The notes: a model not told the origin generated them from the letters alone. 6,386 nucleotides of DNA from Sphingobacteriales bacterium (GCA_947472965.1 CANJEF010000076.1:1-6386); one strand, 5' to 3'. Positions 1 to 6,359 are shown, numbered from the stretch's first letter. Translations and numbers: made by a program.

Positions 1-5
1 ATTGT

Positions 6-1322
6 ATGAAGTATATTTTTTTCGTTTTGTTTTTTGCAATCTCAATTGCAGGCACTGCACAAATTCTCTCTGAACGAGAGCAGTCGCGCGTAGTTGACGA
101 AATTCTACAAGAACGCTTTAATACTGTGTTGCCCATGCTAATGGAGCGAACAGGGATTGATATGTGGGTAATCATTTCAAGAGAATACAATGAAGATCCT
201 GTAATTAGGACCATGCTTCCTTCAACATGGTTATCTGCAAGAAGAACCACAATGATCGTTTTTTATAATGACAGTAAAACAAAAAAAATTGAAAAGCTAG
301 CCATTGCACGTTACAATGTAGGCGAGTCCATCAAGGCATCATGGGATTTGAAAAAATTCCCGGATCAATGGGATGCATTACTAGATATTATCAAAACAAG
401 AAATCCCAAGAAAATTGGGATTAACATATCAAAAAATTTCGCACATGCTGATGGCTTGGACCACACGCATCATGAAATGTTGATGGAAAAATTAGGAAAG
501 GACTTTGGTAGCCGTGTTATTTCTGCAGAGCCCCTTGCAGTTGGATGGATGGAAACCAGGACTGAGCGTGAGATGCAAATTTATACACAGCTTGTGAGAG
601 TGTCACATGAGATTATAAAAGAAGGATTTTCCGATAAGGTAGTTACAGCTGGTATAACAACTACAGACGATTTGGTTTGGTGGTTCCGGCAAAAGGTTAC
701 TGGTCTGGGCTTAACCACCTGGTTTCATCCTTCTGTTTCAATTCAACGGAGCGATTCATTAAGCTTTGATCACCTACGTAGTTTTTCAGACAGACCCAAG
801 GATGATGTTGTTCGTCCTGGTGATCTTTTGCATGTTGACTTTGGCATTACGTATTTGAGGTTGAATACCGACGTTCAGCAACATGCCTATGTTTTGTTGC
901 CTGGGGAAACAGATGCACCTTCTTCTATCAAGAAAGCATTTGCAAATGGAAATAGATTGCAAGATATTCTTACTTCAAATTATAAAACCGGAAGAACAGG
1001 AAATGAAATTCTATTGGCTTCATTGAATCAAGCAAAATCCGAAGGCATTGTACCAAGCATTTATACCCATCCATTGGGATTTAATGGACATGCTGCCGGT
1101 CCAACGATTGGCATGTGGGATATGCAGGAAGGTGTTCCTGGCAGTGGAGATTATAAATTGTATCCCAATACGGCCTATTCCATTGAATTGAATGCCTCAA
1201 CAGAAATTCCCGAATGGAAGAAGTCGATTCGGATTATGCTTGAAGAGGATGGGTTTTATGATGGAAAGGAATTCCGTTTTATTCAAGGAAGACAGAAAGA
1301 ATTGTATTTGTTGGGGAAATAA
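6..1322 (+). CDS. Exported M24-family metallopeptidase (Xaa-Pro aminopeptidase-like)
   Basis: Predicted dinuclear-metal peptidase of the M24 'pita-bread' fold (aminopeptidase P, prolidase, creatinase group), likely acting on short peptides in the periplasm. The 438-residue protein starts with a Sec signal peptide (MKYIFF, then a hydrophobic core to about residue 18, cleavage probably after GTA-Q). An N-terminal creatinase-like domain spans roughly 25-180 and the catalytic domain roughly 185-430. Expected metal ligands are visible: D278 (HVDFG) and D289 (NTDVQ), 11 residues apart as in the family; H355 or H362 in THPLGFNGHAAG; E394 (YSIELN); E413 or E414 (LEEDGF). The C-terminal part is complete. 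The ATG at 6 is chosen because it places the signal peptide at the N-terminus; only 5 bases lie upstream, so promoter and upstream neighbours are unseen. Family assignment is secure; exact substrate (Xaa-Pro or other dipeptides) is not. Confidence 0.9.
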   Translation: MKYIFFVLFFAISIAGTAQILSEREQSRVVDEILQERFNTVLPMLMERTGIDMWVIISREYNEDPVIRTMLPSTWLSARRTTMIVFYNDSKTKKIEKLAIARYNVGESIKASWDLKKFPDQWDALLDIIKTRNPKKIGINISKNFAHADGLDHTHHEMLMEKLGKDFGSRVISAEPLAVGWMETRTEREMQIYTQLVRVSHEIIKEGFSDKVVTAGITTTDDLVWWFRQKVTGLGLTTWFHPSVSIQRSDSLSFDHLRSFSDRPKDDVVRPGDLLHVDFGITYLRLNTDVQQHAYVLLPGETDAPSSIKKAFANGNRLQDILTSNYKTGRTGNEILLASLNQAKSEGIVPSIYTHPLGFNGHAAGPTIGMWDMQEGVPGSGDYKLYPNTAYSIELNASTEIPEWKKSIRIMLEEDGFYDGKEFRFIQGRQKELYLLGK

Positions 1323-1384
1323 AAACATGGTTACCCTCTTGGGGAATATCAAATTCACCTGGATGGAATAGATTGATGGAATAC

Positions 1385-1400
1385 GACAATTCCTATTGTC
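1385..1400 (+). terminator. Short perfect hairpin between two genes, possible weak terminator
   Basis: GACAAT and ATTGTC form a perfect 6-bp stem around the loop TCCT, 62 bases after the M24 peptidase stop. The stem is AT-rich (2 G-C pairs of 6) and is followed by ATCTTTC rather than a clean T run, so it is at best a weak intrinsic terminator. It could equally be a chance palindrome or a regulator site. Confidence 0.25.
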
Positions 1401-1470
1401 ATCTTTCAATGCCATAAAAATCATCTCCCAGATATAAAAATAAGCGTGTTAAAATCCGTACCATTGCACC

Positions 1471-3150
1471 ATGCAAAAGCATACCATTTTGCTCACTACG
1501 CTCAATGCCAAATACATTCATATGAATTTGGCGATACGGCTGTTGTATGAATTGAATAAAACAGATGAACGACTTACCTGGAAAGAGTTTACCATTAAAG
1601 AGGACCTTGATGAAATAGCAGTTTTTTGCAGTGACTTTGAATTGGTTTGTTTCAGTTGCTATATCTGGAATATTACGCAGATCATGCAAGTGGCTGAAAA
1701 GATCAAGGCAATCAATCCAAAAACCAATATCCTATTGGGTGGACCAGAAGTTACATATGATTGGCAAGACACCATTCAATTTCCTTTTGTAGATCATATC
1801 ATCACTGGCGAGGGGGAAATTCCCTTTTCAAACTTACTTGCAGCATATCCTATTTTAGACTCAGTTCCCAACTTGGTTTCCAAAAAAGAAAATGATTTTC
1901 TTTTTCATAAACATGCAGAGAACTTCGAGCTTGCATTATATGAACACACCAATCCATATCAAAATGAAGATCCGGCTACATTAAGGAACAGGGTTCTTTA
2001 CATTGAAACATCAAGAGGTTGTCCATATAAATGTGAATTCTGTTTAGCTAGTCTCGATAATAAGGTTCGCTATCTTCCTATTGCACACATCAAGCAAAAT
2101 TTGCTTTACCTGATGAAGCATGGACGGGTGATCAAATTTCTTGATCGTACGTTCAACGTAAAAAAGGATTTTACATTAGACATATTTCAGTTCATACTTG
2201 ATCATGCCCAACCTGAAAATGTATTTCAATTTGAGATAACTGCCGATATACTTCATCCCGATATTATTTCATTTATCAAAGAAAAAATTCCAAGGGGAAT
2301 GTTTCGGTTTGAAATTGGGATTCAAACCATCAATCAAAAGTCAAATCTTGAAGTTGGACGAAAACAGGTATTTGAAAAAACCAAGCGTGTAATTGAAGAG
2401 TTGAAGGAATATGTTGAAATGCACCTTGACCTTATTGTGGGATTGCCTTTTGATTACTGGAGTGATATAAAGTACAGTTTTGAAGAAGTATTTAAACTAT
2501 TCCCACCAGAATTGCAATTGGGATTCTTGAAATTTTTGAAGGGCACACCTGTTCGAGATAAACATGAGCAGCATGGATATGTTTTTGATCCCGTAGCTCC
2601 GTATCAGATTATCAAAAGTGATTACCTTTCTGAAGTAGAGTTGGCTTATATCTTAAAGCTTGAAAACGCACTTGAGATATATTGGAATAAAAAGCGCTTG
2701 GGTGCTACCCTTACATACGTAACCATGCATTATAGCGTTTTCGATTTTCTACTTGGGTTGGGGAAGTATTTCGAGCAGCATAGCAATTTGGTTTCTTACG
2801 GACTTTCTGATGTTTATGATATGGCCAATCAATATATAGCTGATCAATATCCTGAAGATCAAGTTATGAAAGAGCTGATGGCCATCGATTACTATTTACA
2901 ATACAAGATTAAGCCCGCTGCAAAGTACATTCCTGAAATAGACCGAAAGGAAAAATTCTCTTTGCTGGAAAGGCAAAAGCTTCCGCACAATAAATACCGT
3001 TATATCGTTATTCATATCGGTTTTGATTATCAAGAATTTATAAATCATCAAATCATCCTCCCTTCTAGTGAAACGTTGGTGATTGAGTATACTGGAATAT
3101 CAAAGCCAACCATAATTTCAGCATATTCAGACATATTGAGAGAAGGATAG
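1471..3150 (+). CDS. B12-binding/DUF4080 radical SAM protein
   Basis: Predicted cytoplasmic radical S-adenosylmethionine enzyme, 559 residues, of the widespread B12-binding-domain/DUF4080 family whose reaction is not established. Domain order: an N-terminal Rossmann-like cobalamin-binding-type domain (about 1-130; NAKYIH at 12-17, a strand-turn LLGGPEVT at 88-95 and a TGEGE segment at 112-116), then the radical SAM core (about 172-375) with the [4Fe-4S] motif C184-x3-C188-x2-C191 in SRGCPYKCEFC, then a C-terminal DUF4080-like region (about 380-555). The core also shows the family's EITAD (255-259), FEIGIQT (280-286) and LIVGLPF (321-327) strands. No DxHxxG motif for base-off/His-on cobalamin binding is seen, so true B12 use is uncertain. 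The start ATG gives a full-length N-terminal domain; the leader contains no Shine-Dalgarno. It lies alone between two sizeable gaps, so it is probably transcribed on its own or by readthrough from the peptidase gene. Confidence 0.92.
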   Translation: MQKHTILLTTLNAKYIHMNLAIRLLYELNKTDERLTWKEFTIKEDLDEIAVFCSDFELVCFSCYIWNITQIMQVAEKIKAINPKTNILLGGPEVTYDWQDTIQFPFVDHIITGEGEIPFSNLLAAYPILDSVPNLVSKKENDFLFHKHAENFELALYEHTNPYQNEDPATLRNRVLYIETSRGCPYKCEFCLASLDNKVRYLPIAHIKQNLLYLMKHGRVIKFLDRTFNVKKDFTLDIFQFILDHAQPENVFQFEITADILHPDIISFIKEKIPRGMFRFEIGIQTINQKSNLEVGRKQVFEKTKRVIEELKEYVEMHLDLIVGLPFDYWSDIKYSFEEVFKLFPPELQLGFLKFLKGTPVRDKHEQHGYVFDPVAPYQIIKSDYLSEVELAYILKLENALEIYWNKKRLGATLTYVTMHYSVFDFLLGLGKYFEQHSNLVSYGLSDVYDMANQYIADQYPEDQVMKELMAIDYYLQYKIKPAAKYIPEIDRKEKFSLLERQKLPHNKYRYIVIHIGFDYQEFINHQIILPSSETLVIEYTGISKPTIISAYSDILREG

Positions 3151-3472
3151 TGGATTCTCGGGTGTCTAATTATTAAATTGAAAGAGTAAGTCCTAACTGA
3201 AGTGTTAAATATCAGACTGGAGCTGGAACAAAAAGATTTATTGGTCGGGTAAAACATGCTTACATTAAACCATTTTAAAAAAACAAGGTCTATAGATAAT
3301 GAATCCCCAAAAGGAATGCCTGGTACATGACTTTTAAAAATGACCATGGGTATTGGTGGCGAAAAATAGATAACAACCCAATAAAAGGGAGATGAAAAAT
3401 AGTATAATATTATTTTCATTTTATTAACAACTGATTTTACGCATTCAAGCATCAATAGAAAAAAACAATTAA
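3151..3472. other. 322-base intergenic stretch, probable leader of the YHYH operon
   Basis: No convincing gene is present. It contains two tiny overlapping open frames (24 codons at 3256-3330 and 22 codons at 3327-3395, joined by ATGA), discussed in the findings. Near the YHYH start it becomes very AT-rich: TATAAT occurs at 3403-3408 and TATTTTCA at 3411-3418, the latter a poor match to the Bacteroidota -7 box TAnnTTTG. The final bases before the ATG are A-rich (AGAAAAAAACAATTAA), as is usual for translation starts in this phylum. Promoter placement is a guess. No terminator with a T run was found just after the radical SAM stop. Confidence 0.5.
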
Positions 3473-4240
3473 ATGATACAAAAAACAATCTTCTTTCAAT
3501 CATTGCTGGTAGTTATAATTTTAACCAGCTGCAGTAAGGATGAGCAAACGCAAACAACTTCAACAGTAGCAACCAGTTTAAATACAGTGCCTGATATTTT
3601 TAAAAAAATATATGGAGCCACTTCTGTTACATCAGATGGAACATATATTACAATTAAGACTACTGGTGCACCTGATCACAAGAGTGCATATTATGATGCA
3701 GGCAATGCGTTGTATGAATCCTTCTCAGGAATTACGTTTCAGGGAAATAGTTTCAAAAAGAATCCCAATGGGATTAATGTACAAAACTATACATTCAAAA
3801 TACCTGTAGACCCCAAAGAGGCATCTCAAAAGCAGTCAACCCCATTGGGTCCCATCGGTGTATCGTTGAATGGCGTTCCATTTTTTAATCAGTATGCTGG
3901 TCCGAACCAGCCTCTTACAGGTGAAATTGTTAGTTTCGATCAGTATTGGGGACATCCTGCTCCGGGCGGAATGTATCATTATCATGTAGAGCCTTTATAT
4001 TTAACAACGGTGAAGGCAACAAAATCAGCCTTGATTGGATTCTTGCTTGATGGTTTTCCTGTTTATGGTCCAGAAGAAAATGGTTCTCCGGTGGTCAATT
4101 CACAGCTTGATGTTTATCATGGCCATAAGCATGTTACCACAGAATATCCAAATGGTATTTATCATTATCACATAACAAATACAGATCCCTATATCAATGG
4201 AAATGGATTTTTTGGTACGGCCGGTACAGTATCTAAATAA
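3473..4240 (+). CDS. YHYH-domain lipoprotein (histidine-rich, probably surface-exposed)
   Basis: 255-residue lipoprotein of the YHYH family, for which no biochemical function is established. The N-terminus MIQKTIFFQS plus a hydrophobic core ends in the lipobox LTSC, making C20 the lipidated residue; the next residues SKDE resemble the Bacteroidota lipoprotein export signal. The conserved domain fills about 95-250. It has two copies of the name-giving YHYH motif (168-171 in GMYHYHVEP and 230-233 in GIYHYHIT), a HGHKH cluster at 216-220, H161 in WGHP, and the family strings LNGVPFF (132-138) and LDGFPVYGP (192-200). Paired His motifs of this kind suggest metal binding, which is inference. It is the first gene of an overlapping trio: its last 44 bases also encode the start of the next lipoprotein in the +1 frame. 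The ATG chosen gives the signal peptide directly. No frameshift or truncation is seen. Confidence 0.9.
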   Translation: MIQKTIFFQSLLVVIILTSCSKDEQTQTTSTVATSLNTVPDIFKKIYGATSVTSDGTYITIKTTGAPDHKSAYYDAGNALYESFSGITFQGNSFKKNPNGINVQNYTFKIPVDPKEASQKQSTPLGPIGVSLNGVPFFNQYAGPNQPLTGEIVSFDQYWGHPAPGGMYHYHVEPLYLTTVKATKSALIGFLLDGFPVYGPEENGSPVVNSQLDVYHGHKHVTTEYPNGIYHYHITNTDPYINGNGFFGTAGTVSK

Positions 4241-4721
4241 GGTACTTTTTATTTGTATTATTTTACTAATAGGCTGCAAGGACATTGAAGATAAGCTGGA
4301 TATCACTGTTTCATTTTATCCCAATAGCAAAGACACTGCATCCGTTGCTTATCATATTAATGGATTGGAGCATGGTGAATGGAGAAAATATTATCCAAGT
4401 GGGGGGTTAATGGAAAAGCGTTATTTCAATAAGGGGGTTAAAGTAGGGTTGATGCGCAATTGGTGGGAAAATGGATTGGTTCAATCAGAGTATCATTTTA
4501 AAGATGGTGAATATGATGGAACGTGCAGGGAATGGAATCAGAAAGGGCTTATTATAAGAGAAATGAATTACCGCATGGGGTATGAATTCGGATCCCAGAA
4601 ACAATGGTATGATAATGGGAGCTATCGCTCAAATTATGTTATTGTAGATGGGAGGCGTTATGGTTTACTTGGCACTAAAAATTGTATAAATGTTTCGGAT
4701 AGCCTTGATATTTTTCGTTAG
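4197..4721 (+). CDS. YwqK/MORN-like repeat lipoprotein
   Basis: 174 residues from the first ATG. A signal segment (KVLFICIILLIGC) ends in the lipobox LIGC, giving lipidated C27, so this is a predicted envelope lipoprotein. The body consists of four consecutive 24-residue repeats (57-152) of the type G-x-x-x-G-x-W-x-x-x-W/Y-x-x-x-G, the pattern automated annotation names 'YwqK family antitoxin' or MORN-like. A fifth degenerate half-repeat carries a conserved-looking tail, RRYGLLGTKNC (153-163). There is no toxin partner nearby, so antitoxin activity is doubtful; such repeats more likely form a beta-solenoid-like binding surface. Start choice is open: ATG at 4197, ATG at 4203 or TTG at 4212. 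The last gives the most compact signal peptide (Cys at 22, no acidic residues). All overlap the end of the YHYH gene. Its own end overlaps the SCO gene by 32 bases, implying one mRNA and coupled translation. Confidence 0.8.
   Translation: MEMDFLVRPVQYLNKVLFICIILLIGCKDIEDKLDITVSFYPNSKDTASVAYHINGLEHGEWRKYYPSGGLMEKRYFNKGVKVGLMRNWWENGLVQSEYHFKDGEYDGTCREWNQKGLIIREMNYRMGYEFGSQKQWYDNGSYRSNYVIVDGRRYGLLGTKNCINVSDSLDIFR
4365..4652 (+). repeat. Four 72-bp (24-codon) tandem protein repeats in the YwqK-like gene
   Basis: Units 4365-4436, 4437-4508, 4509-4580 and 4581-4652 each encode 24 residues. Each ends in a glycine (G80, G104, G128, G152, counting from the ATG at 4197), after a preceding G56 in the same phase. 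Each contains an aromatic pair (WRKYY, RNWW, REW, QWY), then a glycine (S/N/K-G) and a Y/E-rich strand. The repeats are diverged at DNA level, so they are old protein repeats rather than a recent tandem expansion. Confidence 0.8.
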
Positions 4722-5337
4722 TAATTTTATTTTTTTATCATGTAAGGAAAAGCCTAAAATGCGAAGGCTGCCATATTACAATACGGCGGACTTCACTCCA
4801 ATATTCATAACTGATACAGATTCGATTTCTTTAAAAATTGAACACACCATTGGGGATTTCAAATTGACCAATCAAAATAATCATTCAATCACGCAACAGG
4901 AAATAGTTGGAAAGATTCATGTGGCAAATTTTTTCTTTACAGGTTGTGGTAGTATTTGTCCGGGTATGATGGATAAAATGAAAAAATTGAATACGTCCTT
5001 CGGCGACTCCAGTGGTGTTGTATTTCTTTCCTATTCGGTTACGCCTTGGCGTGATAGTGTAGCAAGGTTAAAAGAGTATGCAATTACAAATAGCATTAAT
5101 TCCAATAATTGGCATTTATTGACAGGCACACGAAATGAAATTTATGAATTGGCAAGACAATCCTACTTTGCTGAAGAGCAATTGGGTTTTAGCAAGGATA
5201 GCAGTGATTTCTTACATACAGAACATGTGCTGCTTGTTGATAAGTCGGGCCACATTAGAGGGATATACAATGGAACCTTAGCAATGGATATGGATCAGCT
5301 GCGGGATGATGTTTTAGCGCTGGCGAAAGAAAAATAG
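4690..5337 (+). CDS. SCO1/SenC family copper/thiol-redox lipoprotein
   Basis: 215-residue thioredoxin-fold protein of the SCO (SCO1/SenC/PrrC) family, whose members deliver copper to the CuA site of cytochrome c oxidase or act as thiol-disulfide reductases. It has a signal anchor MFRIALIFFVSNFIFLSC whose lipobox FLSC makes C18 a likely lipidated residue, so it should be membrane-tethered facing the periplasm. The metal/redox motif C86-G-S-I-C90-P (in FFFTGCGSICPGMM) is intact, and H176 in FLHTEHVLLVD aligns with the third copper ligand of SCO proteins, 86 residues after C90 (close to the usual spacing). The loop SVTPWRDS at 116-123 and the strand GHIRGIYNGT at 187-196 are also typical. Length fits the family. 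The ATG overlaps the upstream lipoprotein gene by 32 bases in the +1 frame. No oxidase gene is visible here, so copper delivery versus redox role cannot be decided. Confidence 0.9.
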   Translation: MFRIALIFFVSNFIFLSCKEKPKMRRLPYYNTADFTPIFITDTDSISLKIEHTIGDFKLTNQNNHSITQQEIVGKIHVANFFFTGCGSICPGMMDKMKKLNTSFGDSSGVVFLSYSVTPWRDSVARLKEYAITNSINSNNWHLLTGTRNEIYELARQSYFAEEQLGFSKDSSDFLHTEHVLLVDKSGHIRGIYNGTLAMDMDQLRDDVLALAKEK

Positions 5338-5421
5338 TTACTTCAAGAAGGAGCCGCGATTTCAGGTATTTTTAGTTTGGCAGCTTTATTTGCTTTAATT
5401 TTATTTCTACATCCATTTTGT

Positions 5422-5757
5422 ATGATTTTTCCTTTCAAGGTCCCATATACAATTTCTGCTGATATATCAAAGTATGTAGGACCTGTTTTTAATCGTGCGC
5501 CTTCTCAAGACTATATTTCACAAAAAAAAATTGAATTAGAGTGTAATGCTGACGGACTTTCTTTCACCCAGGAGGATGGGTATGATTTTGTAAAATTATT
5601 AGCCAGCTATTGTGAATTTACCGAAACTCCCCAAATAGAGGAAGTTGCTTTACATCTTGAAGAGGATATTACCATACTTCATCAAGGGATTCTCAACTCG
5701 AATTGTTTTTGTTTCCCCAGTGGATTTGTACCAACTAAAAAAATTGGCATCAAATAA
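5422..5757 (+). pseudogene. Shortened or broken heme-dependent oxidative N-demethylase (DUF3445)-like ORF
   Basis: 111 codons from ATG at 5422. The beginning (MIFPFKVPYTI) looks like the PF-start of DUF3445/heme-dependent oxidative N-demethylase proteins, and near the end the segment EED-ITILHQG followed by CFPSGFVPTKKIG resembles the family's QEDL...CFPS-W...EKIG core. These matches are from memory, not from a search. Full members run to about 230-330 residues and continue after this motif with an IHxPVP stretch and an ERQ-L-RLP region. Here the frame stops right after KKIGIK, and the next 58 bases do not encode the missing part in any frame. The spacing between the PF start and the EED segment is also shorter than I expect. 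It is therefore either a decayed remnant or a compact, divergent relative. The same frame is open upstream to the SCO stop, with a TTG at 5377; that extension adds a hydrophobic run and is less likely the true start. Confidence 0.45.
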
Positions 5758-5815
5758 AAGGAATTATAAACCAATATGGTTAGTATATAACATATTATCT
5801 GAAGCGAATATCTAT

Positions 5816-6328
5816 ATGCATTTAAACACTTCGATTTCACAAGAAACAGAGAGAATCAGGTTGACAACATTATCGCAATTGGATGCTGCATTTATGCATG
5901 ACTTGATGAATACACCTGATTGGATTGAATTTATAGGTGATCGAAAGATTGTTAGTATCAACGCAGCTGTAGAATACATCAAAACCGTTGAAGCCAATCC
6001 CGAAGTGAATTTTTGGTTGATTACAGAAAAACAAGATAATAAACCCGTTGGTGTAATTACATTAATAAAAAAGGCTTATTTAGAATTTCCCGATATTGGG
6101 TTTGCCTTACTTCCCGCACATTACAAAAGAGGTTTTGCTCATGAGGGAAGTAAGCTCATTTTGGATTTATATTTCAGCAATCAACAAGCCAAAATAATTT
6201 TGGCAACGTCCCTGAGGCATAATCACAGATCAATAAGCTTATTACGTAAATTGGGATTTTTGTATCAAAAGGAAATATTTCATGAAGGCAATCACTTAAG
6301 TGTATATTCAATGAATAAAATTTCATAA
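5816..6328 (+). CDS. GNAT N-acetyltransferase, RimJ/RimL-like (Acetyltransf_3 type)
   Basis: 170-residue predicted cytoplasmic acetyl-CoA-dependent N-acetyltransferase. Seen in order: strand 1 and helices TERIRLTTLSQLDAAFM (11-27) with TPDWIEFIGDR (33-43), strands FWLITEK and KPVGVITL (66-83), the acceptor strand DIGFALLPAHY (93-103), the acetyl-CoA pyrophosphate-binding loop YKRGFAHEG (103-111), which replaces the common W/Q-x-x-G-x/A form, and the C-terminal motif ATSLRHNHRSISLLRKLGF (130-148), with the N-x-R/S-S-x-x-L-x-x-x-G-F signature typical of the RimJ/RimL group. Substrate is unknown: this class includes ribosomal-protein, antibiotic and small-amine acetyltransferases. The ATG at 5816 gives the standard family N-terminus; the in-frame extension back to a TTG at 5645 adds 57 residues that do not look like GNAT and overlap the preceding ORF. 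No Shine-Dalgarno precedes it. Its distance from the SCO operon suggests it may have its own promoter, but none is recognisable. Confidence 0.88.
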   Translation: MHLNTSISQETERIRLTTLSQLDAAFMHDLMNTPDWIEFIGDRKIVSINAAVEYIKTVEANPEVNFWLITEKQDNKPVGVITLIKKAYLEFPDIGFALLPAHYKRGFAHEGSKLILDLYFSNQQAKIILATSLRHNHRSISLLRKLGFLYQKEIFHEGNHLSVYSMNKIS

Positions 6329-6341
6329 ATAGGAATCGTTC

Positions 6342-6359
6342 TTTCATGCTATCATGAAA
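6342..6359 (+). terminator. Hairpin downstream of the GNAT gene
   Basis: TTTCATG and CATGAAA form a perfect 7-bp stem with loop CTAT, 13 bases after the GNAT stop codon. The position suits a transcription end, but the stem is AT-rich and no uridine tract follows (TGATGTTTCTC), so a processing or chance palindrome is also possible. Confidence 0.35.

Noticed and set aside
1399..1689. 96-codon open frame on the minus strand
   Set aside because: Mostly antisense to the well-supported radical SAM gene, with no family resemblance.
3352..3382. Inverted repeat ATTGG...CCAAT upstream of the YHYH gene
   Set aside because: Only a 5-bp stem with a 21-base loop; expected by chance in a region of this size.
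3403..3408. TATAAT as a sigma-70 type -10 box
   Set aside because: Bacteroidota primary promoters normally use TAnnTTTG with an upstream TTTG; no matching -33 element is found, and TATAAT is frequent by chance in such AT-rich DNA.
3048..3503. 151-codon open frame on the minus strand
   Set aside because: It spans the radical SAM C-terminus, the intergenic gap and the YHYH start; the translation shows no recognisable domain and is rich in F/S/I as expected for antisense AT-rich DNA.
3612..3809. 65-codon + strand frame inside the YHYH gene
   Set aside because: Out-of-frame shadow fully contained in a well-supported gene, without its own start context or domain.
4197..4721. Toxin-antitoxin module suggested by the YwqK 'antitoxin' family name
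   Set aside because: The protein has a lipoprotein signal and its neighbours are YHYH and SCO genes; no small toxin-like ORF adjoins it. The name is a database habit rather than evidence here.
5645..5815. 57-codon upstream extension of the GNAT gene from a TTG
   Set aside because: The family N-terminus begins naturally at the ATG at 5816; the extension overlaps the preceding ORF and lacks GNAT features.
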